64,000 nt of DNA, taken from the NCBI RefSeq assembly GCF_030549615.1, contig NZ_CP130832.1, forward strand, positions 3,782,001 through 3,846,000, in the 5' to 3' direction. The DNA comes from Stenotrophomonas sp. 610A2 (GTDB lineage Bacteria; Pseudomonadota; Gammaproteobacteria; Xanthomonadales; Xanthomonadaceae). The notes under the pieces are model-generated. The model saw nothing but the letters and a program-made list of their open reading frames with translations, was not told where the DNA came from and did no database searches. Positions 41,853 to 50,411 of the stretch are shown one piece after another (positions within the stretch are counted from its first letter, which is position 1; every line of letters begins with the position of its first letter). Made by a program: the position numbers and the translations under genes.

Positions 41853-44024
41853 TCAGTCGGCCCAGCGGCCCGGGCCGGTGGACTGCGGCAGCACCTGTGC
41901 CGACAGCGGACGGTCCTTTTCCAGCACGTTGAGGGCGTCGGCGAGGATCGATGCCGATTCCTTCAATAGCGGATCCGGACGCTTCTCGGCAGCCTTCTCG
42001 CGGGCGGCATCCTTGACGATGTCGCGCTCGTTGCCGGTCAGGCCGTCGTCGTTGCTGTCCTCGGCCAGCGGATCCAGCGGCAGGCCCAGGTCCTTGCGGA
42101 TCTGCTGGCGCTGCTTGCGCTGTGCTTCCTGCTTGTCACGCTCGGTGCGGCGCTCGGCCTCATTGAGCGAGACGTACTTCTTGGCAGCCTCGGTGCGGAA
42201 CTGCTGCACGTCCTCTTCCCACCACTGGAACTCACGGTCGGCGCGGATGCGCGTGGCGTGCAGGGTTTCCAGACGCGGCACGATCGGTGCGAAGTTGCCG
42301 TACTGGGTGTGCGGCACGGCAGCGATGCGGGTCCACGGCAACGCGTTGTCGTAGGTGCTCTCGCCAAACTCGCTGGCATCGACGCTGGCCGGGAAGGCCA
42401 GGTCCGGCACCACACCCTTGTGCTGGGTGCTGGAGCCGCTGACGCGGAAGAACTGGGCGATGGTCAGCTTGACCTGGCCAAAGCGTTCCTTCTCGCTGGC
42501 CGGCCAACGGTCCAACGGAACCACGTTCTGCACGGTGCCCTTGCCGAAGGTGGTTTCACCGATCACCAGGCCACGACCGTAGTCCTGGATGGCGCCAGCG
42601 AAAATCTCCGAGGCCGAGGCCGAACCACGGTTGATCAGCACTGCCAGTGGACCGTCCCAGGCCACGGCCGGGTTGCGGTCGCTGTTGACGGTGACACGGC
42701 CGCCGGACTCACGCACCTGCACCACCGGGCCCTGCTCGATGAACAGACCGGTCAACTCGATGGCTTCGTCCAGCGAACCGCCACCGTTGTTGCGCAGGTC
42801 CAGCACCACGCCGTCGATCTTGTCGGCCTTGAAGCCGGCCAGCAGCTTGGCCACGTCGCGGGTGGCGGAGGCGTAGTCGGCGGCATTGCGGCGACGGCCT
42901 TCGAAGTCCTGGTAGAAGGTCGGCAGCTTGACCACACCGATGCGGCGCTCCTGCTCGCCACCGACGCCCGGGATGGTCATGGTCTCGCCCTTGGCGGCCT
43001 GCTCGGACAGGCGGATCTTCTGCCGGGTCAGGGTCAGCATGCGGTGCTTGCCGTCCACGCCTTCGGCGGCCGGGATGTACTCCAGGCGCACCTGGGTGTC
43101 CTTGGCGCCACGGATCTTGCCGACCACATCATCGATGCGCCAGCCGATCACGTCCTCGACCGGACCGGAACGGCCCTGGCCAACGCCGACGATGCGATCA
43201 CCGGCCTTGAGCGTGCCGTCCATCGCCACCGGGCCACCCGGCACGACTTCACGGATTACCACCATGTCGTCCTGGCGCTGCAGCTGGGCACCAATGCCCT
43301 CCAGCGACAGCGACATGGCCTGGTTGAAGTTCTCGGCCGTGCGCGGGGTGAAGTAATCGGTGTGCGGGTCGACGGCACTGGTGTAGGCGTTCATGTAGAA
43401 CGAGAACACGTCCTCGCCCTTCAGCTCATTGATGGTCTTGAGCAGCGTGTCGTAACGCTTGTCCAGGGTCTTGCGGATGTCGGCGGCCGGCTTGCCGGCC
43501 AGCTTCAGCCGCAGCCAGTCGTTCTTGACCGACTTGCGCCACAGCTCGTCCAGCTCGGTGCTGGTCGCCCACGGCACGTCCTTGCGGTCGTAGTTGAAGC
43601 GTTCTTCAACGGTGAAATCCGGCTCCTGGCGCAGCAGGCGGCGGGCATAGGCCACGCGCTCACTAACACGCTGGCGGTACACCGCGAACACCTGGTAGGC
43701 AGGGTCCAATTCGCCGGAACGGATGGCATCGCCGGTCCGCGCGGCCAAGGGCGCGAAACGATCCACGTCCTCCTTGGTGAAGAACTGTTTGCCGCTGTCC
43801 AGCGACTCCAGGTAACGCTTGAACACGTCCTGCGAGGTCGCCGCGTCCAGCTGGCGCGGGCGGTAGGCGTAACGGCTGTCCGAAAGCAGGCCGTAGACCA
43901 GCTTGGAGGTGGTGGCCTGGTCGAGTGTCGCTGCCGAGGGCAAGGCCGAATCGGCGCGCGCCAGCAAGGCGGCGGGAGCGGTCAGCGCGAAGGCCAGCAG
44001 GAAAACGGGAACTCGGTAGTTCAT
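41853..44024 (-). CDS. prc: Carboxy-terminal processing (tail-specific) protease Prc
   Basis: 723 aa. Signal peptide ends near LLARA. The N-terminal helical domain, a PDZ domain (~240-330; IGAQLQRQDDMVVIREVVPGGPV) and the S41 protease core are in order. Catalytic Ser470 in GSASASE, Asp481 and Lys495 in FGKGTVQ keep the 25-residue Ser-Lys spacing of E. coli Prc. A C-terminal DUF3340-type region rich in charged residues follows. It degrades periplasmic proteins by their C-terminus and trims cell-wall enzymes such as endopeptidases. The ATG at 44024 is preferred over the TTG one codon upstream. Confidence 0.94.
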   Translation of the reverse strand: MNYRVPVFLLAFALTAPAALLARADSALPSAATLDQATTSKLVYGLLSDSRYAYRPRQLDAATSQDVFKRYLESLDSGKQFFTKEDVDRFAPLAARTGDAIRSGELDPAYQVFAVYRQRVSERVAYARRLLRQEPDFTVEERFNYDRKDVPWATSTELDELWRKSVKNDWLRLKLAGKPAADIRKTLDKRYDTLLKTINELKGEDVFSFYMNAYTSAVDPHTDYFTPRTAENFNQAMSLSLEGIGAQLQRQDDMVVIREVVPGGPVAMDGTLKAGDRIVGVGQGRSGPVEDVIGWRIDDVVGKIRGAKDTQVRLEYIPAAEGVDGKHRMLTLTRQKIRLSEQAAKGETMTIPGVGGEQERRIGVVKLPTFYQDFEGRRRNAADYASATRDVAKLLAGFKADKIDGVVLDLRNNGGGSLDEAIELTGLFIEQGPVVQVRESGGRVTVNSDRNPAVAWDGPLAVLINRGSASASEIFAGAIQDYGRGLVIGETTFGKGTVQNVVPLDRWPASEKERFGQVKLTIAQFFRVSGSSTQHKGVVPDLAFPASVDASEFGESTYDNALPWTRIAAVPHTQYGNFAPIVPRLETLHATRIRADREFQWWEEDVQQFRTEAAKKYVSLNEAERRTERDKQEAQRKQRQQIRKDLGLPLDPLAEDSNDDGLTGNERDIVKDAAREKAAEKRPDPLLKESASILADALNVLEKDRPLSAQVLPQSTGPGRWAD

Positions 44025-44186
44025 CAAAGTACTCGTGGCACCGAATGTTGTGGGGAGACTGCGGGCAAGTACGACATGCCGACAGTGCCGAAAGTTTCGG
44101 CACTTGTCACCTTGCTCAGCTCCAGAGTAATCGCCGGCCCGTAGCAGTTTGTGAATCGCTGCGGTGGCGCCACTCGAATTGACGCG

Positions 44187-44218
44187 ATCCCGGCTGCGGC
44201 GAAGGGCCGCAGCGGGAT
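44187..44218 (-). terminator. Hairpin after lipA
   Basis: Arms atcccg-gctgcgg and ccgcagc-gggat pair nearly perfectly, 14 bp after the lipA stop when read on the minus strand. There is no T-run. It lies in the 207-bp gap that also holds the prc promoter. Confidence 0.55.
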
Positions 44219-44231
44219 GTCAGGCTGTTGT

Positions 44232-45242
44232 TCAGACAGCGACGCCGGCACCAGCGGCCTGCTGGTCGGCATGGTAGGACGAACGCACCATCGGGCCGGA
44301 GGCGACGTGGGTGAAGCCCAGCTCGTAGCCGTAGTCCTCGAACGCCTTGTATTCCTCGGGCGTCCAGTAACGCAGCACCGGGTGGTGGTGGGCGGTCGGC
44401 TGCAGGTACTGGCCGATGGTCACCATTTCCACGTCGTGTGCGCGCAGGTCACGCAGGGTCGCCTGCACCTGCTCGAAGGTCTCGCCCAGGCCGAGCATGA
44501 TGCCGGACTTGGTCGGCACGTTCGGGTGCTGTGCCTTGAAGTTCTTCAACAGGGTCAGCGACCACTGGTAATCCGCGCCCGGACGCACGTTGCGGTACAG
44601 GTCCGGCACGGTTTCGATGTTGTGGTTGAACACGTCCGGCGGGTTCTGCGCGAGGATTTCCAGCGCGCGCTCCATGCGGCCCTTGCCACGGAAGTCCGGG
44701 GTCAGCACTTCGATGCGGGTGCCGGGCGACTTGGCGCGGATGGCGCTGATGCAATCGACGAAGTGCTGGGCACCGCCGTCACGCAGGTCATCGCGGTCGA
44801 CGCTGGTCACCACCACGTACTTCAGGCCCATGTCGGCCACGGTCTGGCCGAGGCTGGCCGGTTCGTTGGCATCCGGCGGCTTGGGCCGGCCGTGGGCAAC
44901 GTCGCAGAACGAGCAGCGGCGGGTGCAGACTTCACCGAGGATCATGAAGGTCGCGGTGCCATGGCCGAAGCACTCGTGGATGTTCGGGCAGCTGGCTTCC
45001 TCGCACACCGTCACCAGGCGGTTCTCACGCAGCTTGGCCTTGAGGTTGGCCACGGCATTGCCCGAAGGAATGCGCACGCGGATCCACGAAGGCTTGCGCA
45101 GCACCGGCGCGTCGGCGAACTGCACCGGCGAGCGGTTGATCTTGTCACCGCCAAGCTGTTTGACACCGGCCTGCAACGGCGCGGACGGAATGTCGCCCTG
45201 CACGACCTGCAGGGGGATGGAGCGCGTGGTGGTTTCAGTCAT
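44232..45242 (-). CDS. lipA: Lipoyl synthase
   Basis: 336 aa radical-SAM enzyme. The auxiliary cluster cysteines are Cys80, Cys85 and Cys91 ([12 protein letters not shown]), and the radical-SAM CX3CX2C is Cys106, Cys110 and Cys113 (CTRRCSFC). A C-terminal RSSYHADQ carries the conserved Ser ligand. It inserts two sulfurs into octanoyl groups on lipoate-dependent enzymes such as pyruvate dehydrogenase. It lies 16 bp after lipB in a DUF493-lipB-lipA operon. Confidence 0.97.
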   Translation of the reverse strand: MTETTTRSIPLQVVQGDIPSAPLQAGVKQLGGDKINRSPVQFADAPVLRKPSWIRVRIPSGNAVANLKAKLRENRLVTVCEEASCPNIHECFGHGTATFMILGEVCTRRCSFCDVAHGRPKPPDANEPASLGQTVADMGLKYVVVTSVDRDDLRDGGAQHFVDCISAIRAKSPGTRIEVLTPDFRGKGRMERALEILAQNPPDVFNHNIETVPDLYRNVRPGADYQWSLTLLKNFKAQHPNVPTKSGIMLGLGETFEQVQATLRDLRAHDVEMVTIGQYLQPTAHHHPVLRYWTPEEYKAFEDYGYELGFTHVASGPMVRSSYHADQQAAGAGVAV

Positions 45243-45258
45243 GGCGTTATCAGCGGTC

Positions 45259-45960
45259 TCAGAGCCGCGTAGTCAGATCGGGCAGTTCGGGCGTCGGCTG
45301 CAAGGCCAGGCCGAACTGCTGGGCCAGATGGGACAGCAGCACCGACTTGACCGCTTCGATGCCCGAAGGACCGCCCAAGTCTAGCACCGAGGTCACCTGC
45401 ATCCCGGCGTAACCGCAGGGGTTGATGCGGTGGAAGGGTTCCAGGTCCAGCGACACATTGAACGCCAGCCCGTGGAAACTGCAGCCGCGGCGCACGCGGA
45501 TGCCGAGCGCGGCGATCTTGGCGCCGCCGACGTAGACACCGGGCGCGCCGTCCATGCGTTCAGCACCGATGTTCCATTCATCCAGCGTATCGATGATGGC
45601 CTGCTCGATCCGGCACACGTAATCACGCACACCGATGCCGAGCCGGCGCAGGTCCAGCAGCGGATAGACCACGATCTGCCCCGGCCCGTGATAGGTCACC
45701 TGGCCGCCACGGTCCACATGCAGCACCGGGATATCACCGGCCGCGAGCACGTGCTCGGGCTTGCCGGCCTGGCCCAGGGTGAACACCGGGTCATGCTCGA
45801 CCACCCACAGTTCATCGGCGGTGGCGTCGCCACGGCTATCGGTGAACTGCTGCATGGCGTGCCAGACGGGCTCATAGCCCTGCCGGCCAAGATCGCGCAG
45901 CACTGCCGGACGCAGCGCCTTGCGCGGCGTCTCCACAGCACAGGTGGTTACAGCGTCCAC
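45259..45960 (-). CDS. lipB: Octanoyl-[acyl-carrier-protein]:protein N-octanoyltransferase
   Basis: 233 aa. Start GTG at 45960 is supported by GGAAG five bases upstream and by a 13-bp overlap with the DUF493 gene. Signatures are [15 protein letters not shown], Lys148 in [11 protein letters not shown] and the acyl-thioester Cys182 in INPCGYAGM, the conserved Lys/Cys dyad. It transfers octanoate from ACP to lipoyl domains, providing the substrate for LipA. Confidence 0.96.
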   Translation of the reverse strand: MDAVTTCAVETPRKALRPAVLRDLGRQGYEPVWHAMQQFTDSRGDATADELWVVEHDPVFTLGQAGKPEHVLAAGDIPVLHVDRGGQVTYHGPGQIVVYPLLDLRRLGIGVRDYVCRIEQAIIDTLDEWNIGAERMDGAPGVYVGGAKIAALGIRVRRGCSFHGLAFNVSLDLEPFHRINPCGYAGMQVTSVLDLGGPSGIEAVKSVLLSHLAQQFGLALQPTPELPDLTTRL

Positions 45961-46226
45961 TTCACTTCCGGATGCTCACGCATCGCCGTGTGGGCGGCGT
46001 CGTACTGCTCACGGCTGTCGGCCTTGAAGGCGATGCGCACCGAGACGTACTTGCCGTTGGAGGACTGTTTCCAGCTGATGCGCTCTTCCAGCACCTCGAT
46101 ACCGGCGCTTTGCAGCAGCTTGGGCAGCTCCGCCTCCAGACCGATGTTGGCCGCGCCCATGGCGCTGAGCTCAAAGGTGCCGGGGAACTGGAAGCCGTGT
46201 TCAGGGTTGTCGGACTTGATTTCCAT
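45948..46226 (-). CDS. DUF493 family (YbeD-like) protein
   Basis: 92 aa, a small ferredoxin-like alpha/beta protein. The start [19 protein letters not shown] at 46226 matches the family N-terminus; a further 9 upstream codons have no homology. YbeD relatives resemble the allosteric domain of phosphoglycerate dehydrogenase, but their role is unclear. It is adjacent to lipB in most gammaproteobacteria, as here, and probably functions with lipoate synthesis or lies there by operon history. Confidence 0.9.
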   Translation of the reverse strand: MEIKSDNPEHGFQFPGTFELSAMGAANIGLEAELPKLLQSAGIEVLEERISWKQSSNGKYVSVRIAFKADSREQYDAAHTAMREHPEVKWTL

Positions 46227-46297
46227 GCCGCCATTATCGGGGCGAACGCCCACAAACCCAAGGCCACAGCCGAATTACAGCCTTCTACAGGCGCACG

Positions 46298-46509
46298 GTA
46301 GTGCCGAGCCATGCTCGGCAGAGGCTTTACCAGCAAAACCCATCTGTAGTGCCGAGCTATGCTCGGCAGAGGCTTTACCGGCAAAACCCATCTGTAGTGC
46401 CGAGCCATGCTCGGCAGAGGCTTTACCGGCAAAACCCATCTGTAGTGCCGAGCCATGCTCGGCAGAAGCTTTACCGGGCAAGCCCCTGCCGAGCATGGCT
46501 CGGCACTAC
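46298..46509. repeat. Four tandem 48-bp SMAG-containing repeats plus one inverted SMAG
   Basis: SMAG palindromes start at 46298, 46346, 46394 and 46442, exactly 48 bp apart, with near-identical 26-bp linkers (agaggctttaccggcaaaac...). A fifth copy at 46488-46509 is inverted. This is a minisatellite-like array, likely variable in copy number between strains. The reading frame through it on the minus strand gives a 16-residue repeat ([16 protein letters not shown]) and is an artefact. It lies between the CsgG-like gene and DUF493. Confidence 0.9.
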
Positions 46510-46526
46510 AGCCCGGCAGAAACCAG

Positions 46527-46548
46527 AAAGGCCGCTTGCGCGGCCCTT
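46527..46548 (-). terminator. Intrinsic terminator of the CsgG-like gene
   Basis: On the minus strand, stem gggccgc/gcggccttt with a GCAA loop is followed by tttctggttt. It lies 20 bp after the stop at 46569. Confidence 0.65.
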
Positions 46549-46568
46549 CTGCGGGATAAACCCGGAAC

Positions 46569-47546
46569 TTACTTGGACAGCTGCAGCAGGGTGGACGACA
46601 CCCAACCGCGGTTACCCAGCTCGTCCTCGACTTCCCACATCACGCCTTCCTTGGTGCCGGTCGGGTACAGCATCATGCCGGCGTCCAGGGTGCGGACCGG
46701 TGCGCCGGTACCGCGCGCGTTGGCCAGCAGGCGACCTGCACGGGTCACCGTCACGGCCTGCTGTGCATTCGCGGCAGAAGCGTTGTCCGGCAGACCGCCC
46801 AGCTGGGCGATGATGTCGGTATAGGCCTGCAGGTAGGCCATGGTGATTACCTGGCCGATTTCGGTGTTGGCATAACCGCCAACGCCGGCTGCGCCCAGGC
46901 CGCTGCCGCCGAACAGGCCGCCGCCAGCACCGAAGCCCATGTCGCTCTTGCGGGCCGAACCCTCAGAGATGGCGACCTGCTCCGACGAACGCACGTCGGT
47001 CACGGTCAGCACCACGTCAGCGGTCTTGCTGGTGAAGTTCAAGCCACCCACCAGTGCACCGGCACGGCCACCGATCAGGCCGCCGAGCAGGCCACCAATG
47101 GCATTGCCACCGGCGTTGCTGTTCTGCGAGACCAGATCCGGAATCATCACGTAGTCAGCGGCCTTGATCTGGCCCTTGCCGACGTTGGAACGACCACGCA
47201 GGTCGCCGCTGGCTGCCAGTTCACGCTCGAACTGACCTGCGGCCATACCGGCGCCACGGTCGACCAGGGTGAAGCAGCGCGAACGGCTGACGAAGGCCTT
47301 GATCAGGCGCGACGGCGCCGGCAGCTGCTGGCCGGTCCACCAGTTGGTGGAGTCTTCCGGTTCGATCACCGACAAGGTACCGATCGGGCGCTGGCAGGTC
47401 GGGATCTGCGCGGCAGCCTGCTGGCGCTGTTGCTGCGCCTGGGTGCCCTTGGCCTTGAATGCAGCATGGGCCGGCTGGCTGCTGACAGCCGCAGCAATAC
47501 CCAGAGTGATGACCGCTGCGGTGAGCGGCGAAAAAACGTTACGCAT
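46569..47546 (-). CDS. CsgG/HfaB-like secreted protein with C-terminal SH3-like domain
   Basis: 325 aa. ATG at 47546 has GGGGAAG six bases upstream; a further ATG at 47561 is less well placed. Signal peptide ends near PAHAA (~residue 28) and lacks a lipobox, unlike CsgG. Residues ~50-240 follow the CsgG/LpoB fold: IGTLSVIEP, SRSRCFTLVDRG, AADYVMIPDLVS, a glycine-rich GGLLGGLIGGRAGALVGG hairpin and VVLTVTDVRSSEQVAISEG. Residues ~270-325 (VTVTRAGRLLANARGTGAPV...GWVSSTLL) resemble a bacterial SH3 domain. CsgG-type proteins form outer-membrane secretion pores, and LpoB activates PBP1B. Which applies here is unknown; no curli gene is adjacent. Confidence 0.8.
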   Translation of the reverse strand: MRNVFSPLTAAVITLGIAAAVSSQPAHAAFKAKGTQAQQQRQQAAAQIPTCQRPIGTLSVIEPEDSTNWWTGQQLPAPSRLIKAFVSRSRCFTLVDRGAGMAAGQFERELAASGDLRGRSNVGKGQIKAADYVMIPDLVSQNSNAGGNAIGGLLGGLIGGRAGALVGGLNFTSKTADVVLTVTDVRSSEQVAISEGSARKSDMGFGAGGGLFGGSGLGAAGVGGYANTEIGQVITMAYLQAYTDIIAQLGGLPDNASAANAQQAVTVTRAGRLLANARGTGAPVRTLDAGMMLYPTGTKEGVMWEVEDELGNRGWVSSTLLQLSK

Positions 47547-48331
47547 CTGATACTTCCCCATTAACCTGCACCTTACGAGGTGCGTTCCATTGGCTTAGAG
47601 ACCTTGCGGTAAGACTCTGTCCCTGATGTTACCTAGCAGACGAGCACGGTCCGGTCCGCCGGAATCCTAACCCAGACCGGCGTCAGGATGCATGACGTTT
47701 TTTGTGAGGCGGCTCCCTTTATGGGGACTGAAGCCGCCCCTGCATCGGCATATCTGCCTGCAAAAAGGCGCTCAGGCGACCTTGGTCGGCACCGTTTCAT
47801 TGCTACTGGCAATGCGCAAACCATTCTGCCGTGCCAGCCACCAGGGGCTTCTTTAGCGCAAAGAACCCCTACACATGCCCATTCAGGCCCGCCCAGGGAG
47901 GCGCACACCGCCGGCGAGGCACAGGGCCATGGACAAGCACCGGAAGCCGCGCCGGCTTTCGACTGAAGACAGGACTGGAGGCATGAACGCCAACGATGAC
48001 GCCGTCCTGTCTGTATGACAGCGCGTCATCGCAGCGCATGCCCACCAACAACCTGCCATCCCAACGCTGACTGTCTCACCTGGGAAAACCTCCATCCCGC
48101 CAGACCGGTGAAAGCCAGGCGTGGAAAGCGGCGACAATGACGAGCGCAGTTGAACGCACCGCGCGCGTATCCGAAGCCCCCCCAGCGAAGATCCCGCACC
48201 TGGTCTGGTGCGCGCAAACGCCCACGAAAAGCCACCGTCACACCCACAACAATCTGTCCGCTCGATAGCGATATGCCGACCTGTAACGGATCACTAAGCT
48301 GCATGTCACTCTGCCGGCGAGGAGTCCGTAC
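47547..48331. other. 785-bp intergenic region with hairpins and a small candidate ORF
   Basis: Divergent gap between the CsgG-like gene and lpxR. Visible structures are a hairpin with arms ggcggct/agccgcc at 47708-47738 and an almost perfect one at 47843-47870 (agggg...cccct with a ttcttt/aaagaa stem). An 11-codon frame with a GGAGG site runs from 47983 to 48018, enclosed by acaggac/gtcctgt arms. A small RNA or leader is possible; nothing matches a riboswitch I know. Confidence 0.4.
47983..48018 (+). other. Possible 11-residue ORF in a stem-loop
   Basis: ATG at 47983 lies five bases after GGAGG and reads MNANDDAVLSV before TGA. The frame is enclosed by arms acaggac (47970-47976) and gtcctgt (48004-48010), which could hide the ribosome site. 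It is too short to trust as a gene and is reported as a candidate only. Confidence 0.25.
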
Positions 48332-49381
48332 ATGAAAAGAGGCACCCGACTGCTGTTGCTGATGGCAGGCAGCCTTGCAATCACCCCCGCCTGGGCAGCG
48401 CAACAGTGCGCACAAAGTGCCCTGAGCGATCATCCGCCTGCGATCAATTTCCGCGTCGACAACGACTTGCTCGGTGGCGCACAGCAGGACCAGGGATACA
48501 CCAATGGCGCGATGTTCACGCTGGTCTCGCCAAACCTGCAGGATTACACCGACGACCCCTGCCTGCCGCGCCTCGCGCGTTGGATGAACGGTCACCTGGA
48601 GCGCCTGCATCCCGGCGAATTCCAACAGCAGAACATGATTTTCAGCTTCGGCCAGGGCTTGTACACGCCGACCGACAGCACCCGCAGCGACCTGATCGAA
48701 GATGACCGTCCGTATGCGGCGGTGTTGATGGTCAACTTCGGCTACAACGCGCGTAACGGCAACCACCTGCGCACCACCCAGTTGGCACTGGGAATGATTG
48801 GCCCATCCGCGCAGGGAAAGCAGGTGCAGGACGCTGTGCACAGCGTTCTTGGCGACGAGAAATTCATGGGCTGGGATAACCAGTTGCACGACGAACCGGT
48901 GTTCAAGCTTCTGCATGAGCGCATGCAACGCTGGCCTGCCGACGGCAATGCTGGAGGTTGGGGTTGGGATGCGATCAGCCACTGGGGTGGTGCCATCGGC
49001 AACCTGGCTACGTACGCGAATGTTGGTGGCGAAGTACGTTTCGGCTGGAAACTGCCTGACGACTTCGGCAGCTCGCCGATGCGTCCGGCCGGCGAAAACA
49101 CCGCCCCCACCCGCCGCGGCCGCGCCGAAGGCTGGTCCAGCCATCTGTTCCTCACCAGCGATGCGCGTTGGGTAGTGCGCGACATCACCCTGGACGGCAA
49201 CACCTTCCGCAACAGCCACAGCGTGGACAAGCGCCCGTTTGTAGGCGACATCGGTTATGGCGTTGCAGTGATGCGTGGCAAGTGGAAATTCGCGCTGGCG
49301 CGTTACCACCGCACCCGCGAGTTCGACGGGCAGAAAGAGACGCCGGTATTCGGCAGTTTCACCATCAGCCGCACGCTCTGA
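48332..49381 (+). CDS. lpxR: LpxR-like outer-membrane lipid A deacylase (DUF2219)
   Basis: 349 aa. Signal peptide ends at WAA near residue 22. The LpxR pattern is present: FRVDNDLLGGAQQDQGYTNG at the mature start (conserved Asn/Asp), DRPYAAVLMVNFG, and HxxxGWGWD-like sequence (GWGWDAISHW) with conserved His and Trp. The barrel ends with FTISRTL. LpxR removes the 3'-O-linked acyloxyacyl chain of lipid A in a calcium-dependent reaction and lowers TLR4 stimulation. A role in modifying LPS is inferred from the family. The start has a GAGGAGTCCG site. Confidence 0.85.
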   Translation: MKRGTRLLLLMAGSLAITPAWAAQQCAQSALSDHPPAINFRVDNDLLGGAQQDQGYTNGAMFTLVSPNLQDYTDDPCLPRLARWMNGHLERLHPGEFQQQNMIFSFGQGLYTPTDSTRSDLIEDDRPYAAVLMVNFGYNARNGNHLRTTQLALGMIGPSAQGKQVQDAVHSVLGDEKFMGWDNQLHDEPVFKLLHERMQRWPADGNAGGWGWDAISHWGGAIGNLATYANVGGEVRFGWKLPDDFGSSPMRPAGENTAPTRRGRAEGWSSHLFLTSDARWVVRDITLDGNTFRNSHSVDKRPFVGDIGYGVAVMRGKWKFALARYHRTREFDGQKETPVFGSFTISRTL

Positions 49382-49434
49382 TTGCAGCTGCCGGCGCAGC
49401 GCAGTTGCTGCGTTCTGTAGAAAGAGAAAAGCGC

Positions 49435-49554
49435 AAAAGCGCCCTCACCCCAACCCCTCTCCCGCACGCGGGAGAGGGGCTAGCAATGCGTCGGCTGCCA
49501 GTGCACTAGCCCCTCTCCCGCGTGCGGGAGAGGGGTTGGGGTGAGGGCGCTTTT
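49435..49554. repeat. 49-bp perfect inverted repeat (GGGAGAGGGG type)
   Basis: Arm 49435-49483 is the exact reverse complement of 49506-49554, with a 22-bp loop. Each arm also contains its own ccctctcccgc/gcgggagaggg hairpin, so it can fold as one 49-bp stem or as two cruciforms. A relative is at 34290-34332. It sits 53 bp after lpxR, between convergent genes. Confidence 0.9.
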
Positions 49555-49640
49555 GCTCCGGCTTTTGCTCCGGCTTTTGCTCCGGCTTCGGCTTCGGCTT
49601 TTGCTCCGGCTTCGGCTTCGGCTTTTGCTCTTCAGCTTTT
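49555..49640. repeat. Hexanucleotide-type low-complexity tract
   Basis: Runs of gctccg, gctttt and gcttcg units repeat imperfectly for about 85 bp. Read on the minus strand the tract encodes Lys-Pro or Lys-Ser repeats, probably without meaning. Confidence 0.75.
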
Positions 49641-49646
49641 GACTTA

Positions 49647-50187
49647 CCGGGTCCCCTTCCGCAGCGACGGAGCTGGCAGACAAGACCCCGAACGGGGCGA
49701 CGCACATGGATGTGCGTCGTTTTTCGACGAGACATGGATGTCTCGTCGAAAAATCCTGCCAGCGGAGTGGACCCGCGTCGCGTCGCGACGTGGGCGCGTA
49801 GGCAGGGTGTGCTTTCTTTGGGCCACCTTTCTTTGCACAAGCAAAGAAAGGTGTGCTCGCGCGCCGAAGGCGGGCGAAAGCCCTTGATCTTGATCTTGAT
49901 CCTGATCTTGGTTGCGGTTGCGGTTGCGGTTGGAGCAAGAGCAAGAGCAAGAGCTTTCACTCCCCTTCGGGGAGCGAGTTACTTTTCTTTGCTTGTGCAA
50001 AGAAAAGATAACCAAAAGAAAGCACACCCTGCCTACGCGCCCACGTCGCTACGCGACGCGGGTTCACTCCGCCAGCGGGATTTTTCGACACGACATCCCT
50101 GTCGTGGCGAAAAACGACGTGCATCCATGCACGTCGCCCTTCGGGTTCTTCCCACTGGCTCCGTCGCTGCGGAAGGGGCCCGGTGGG
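49647..50187. repeat. Large inverted repeat, two 235-bp arms around a hexamer-repeat core
   Basis: Arm 49647-49881 and arm 49953-50187 are imperfect reverse complements that align end to end with few gaps. Conserved blocks include ctttgcacaagcaaagaaa, gtaggcagggtgtgctttct and ttccgcagcgacggag. Each arm contains further hairpins, for example 49698-49719 and 49720-49753 (tttttcgacgaga...). The 71-bp core has tandem gatctt, gttgcg and gagcaa hexamers. Open frames here are artefacts. The element lies between lpxR and dacC. Confidence 0.85.
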
Positions 50188-50327
50188 TCAACGTCAAAGG
50201 CCGAAGCAACGACAACAGCAAAAGCTACCCCTTCCCGGCCCTCCCCTTGCCTGCGGCAAAGGGAGGGGGCGAAGCTGCAATCGGCGAGGGTGGGAGCGGA
50301 GCTGCGCCACTCTGTAGACAAAACAAA

Positions 50328-50387
50328 AGCGGCGTTGCTGCGTCCCATCGACCTGGATTCCAGTCGACAGAACACCGCAACGCCGCT
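50328..50387 (-). terminator. Terminator of dacC
   Basis: Perfect 11-bp stem agcggcgttgc/gcaacgccgct with a 38-bp loop that has an internal hairpin. On the minus strand it is followed by the T-rich gcttttgttttgtc. It lies 24 bp after the dacC stop. Confidence 0.65.
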
Positions 50388-50411
50388 CGGCTTTTCAGCC
50401 GATGAAAGCCC

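Noticed and set aside
46275-46496. Small protein made of 16-residue repeats containing AEHGSAL
   Set aside because: Direct translation of the 48-bp SMAG tandem array. Similar frames appear wherever SMAG repeats occur.
46298-46509. Regularly spaced palindromes resembling a CRISPR array
   Set aside because: The linkers are near-identical rather than unique, the repeats are SMAG elements and no cas gene is present.
47700-47900. Possible cyclic-di-GMP riboswitch because of a gcgcaaacc motif
   Set aside because: The following conserved GGGACGCAAAGCC segment and the second stem are missing.
49435-50187. Insertion sequence with terminal inverted repeats
   Set aside because: No transposase frame lies between the arms. 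It is treated as a repeat element only.
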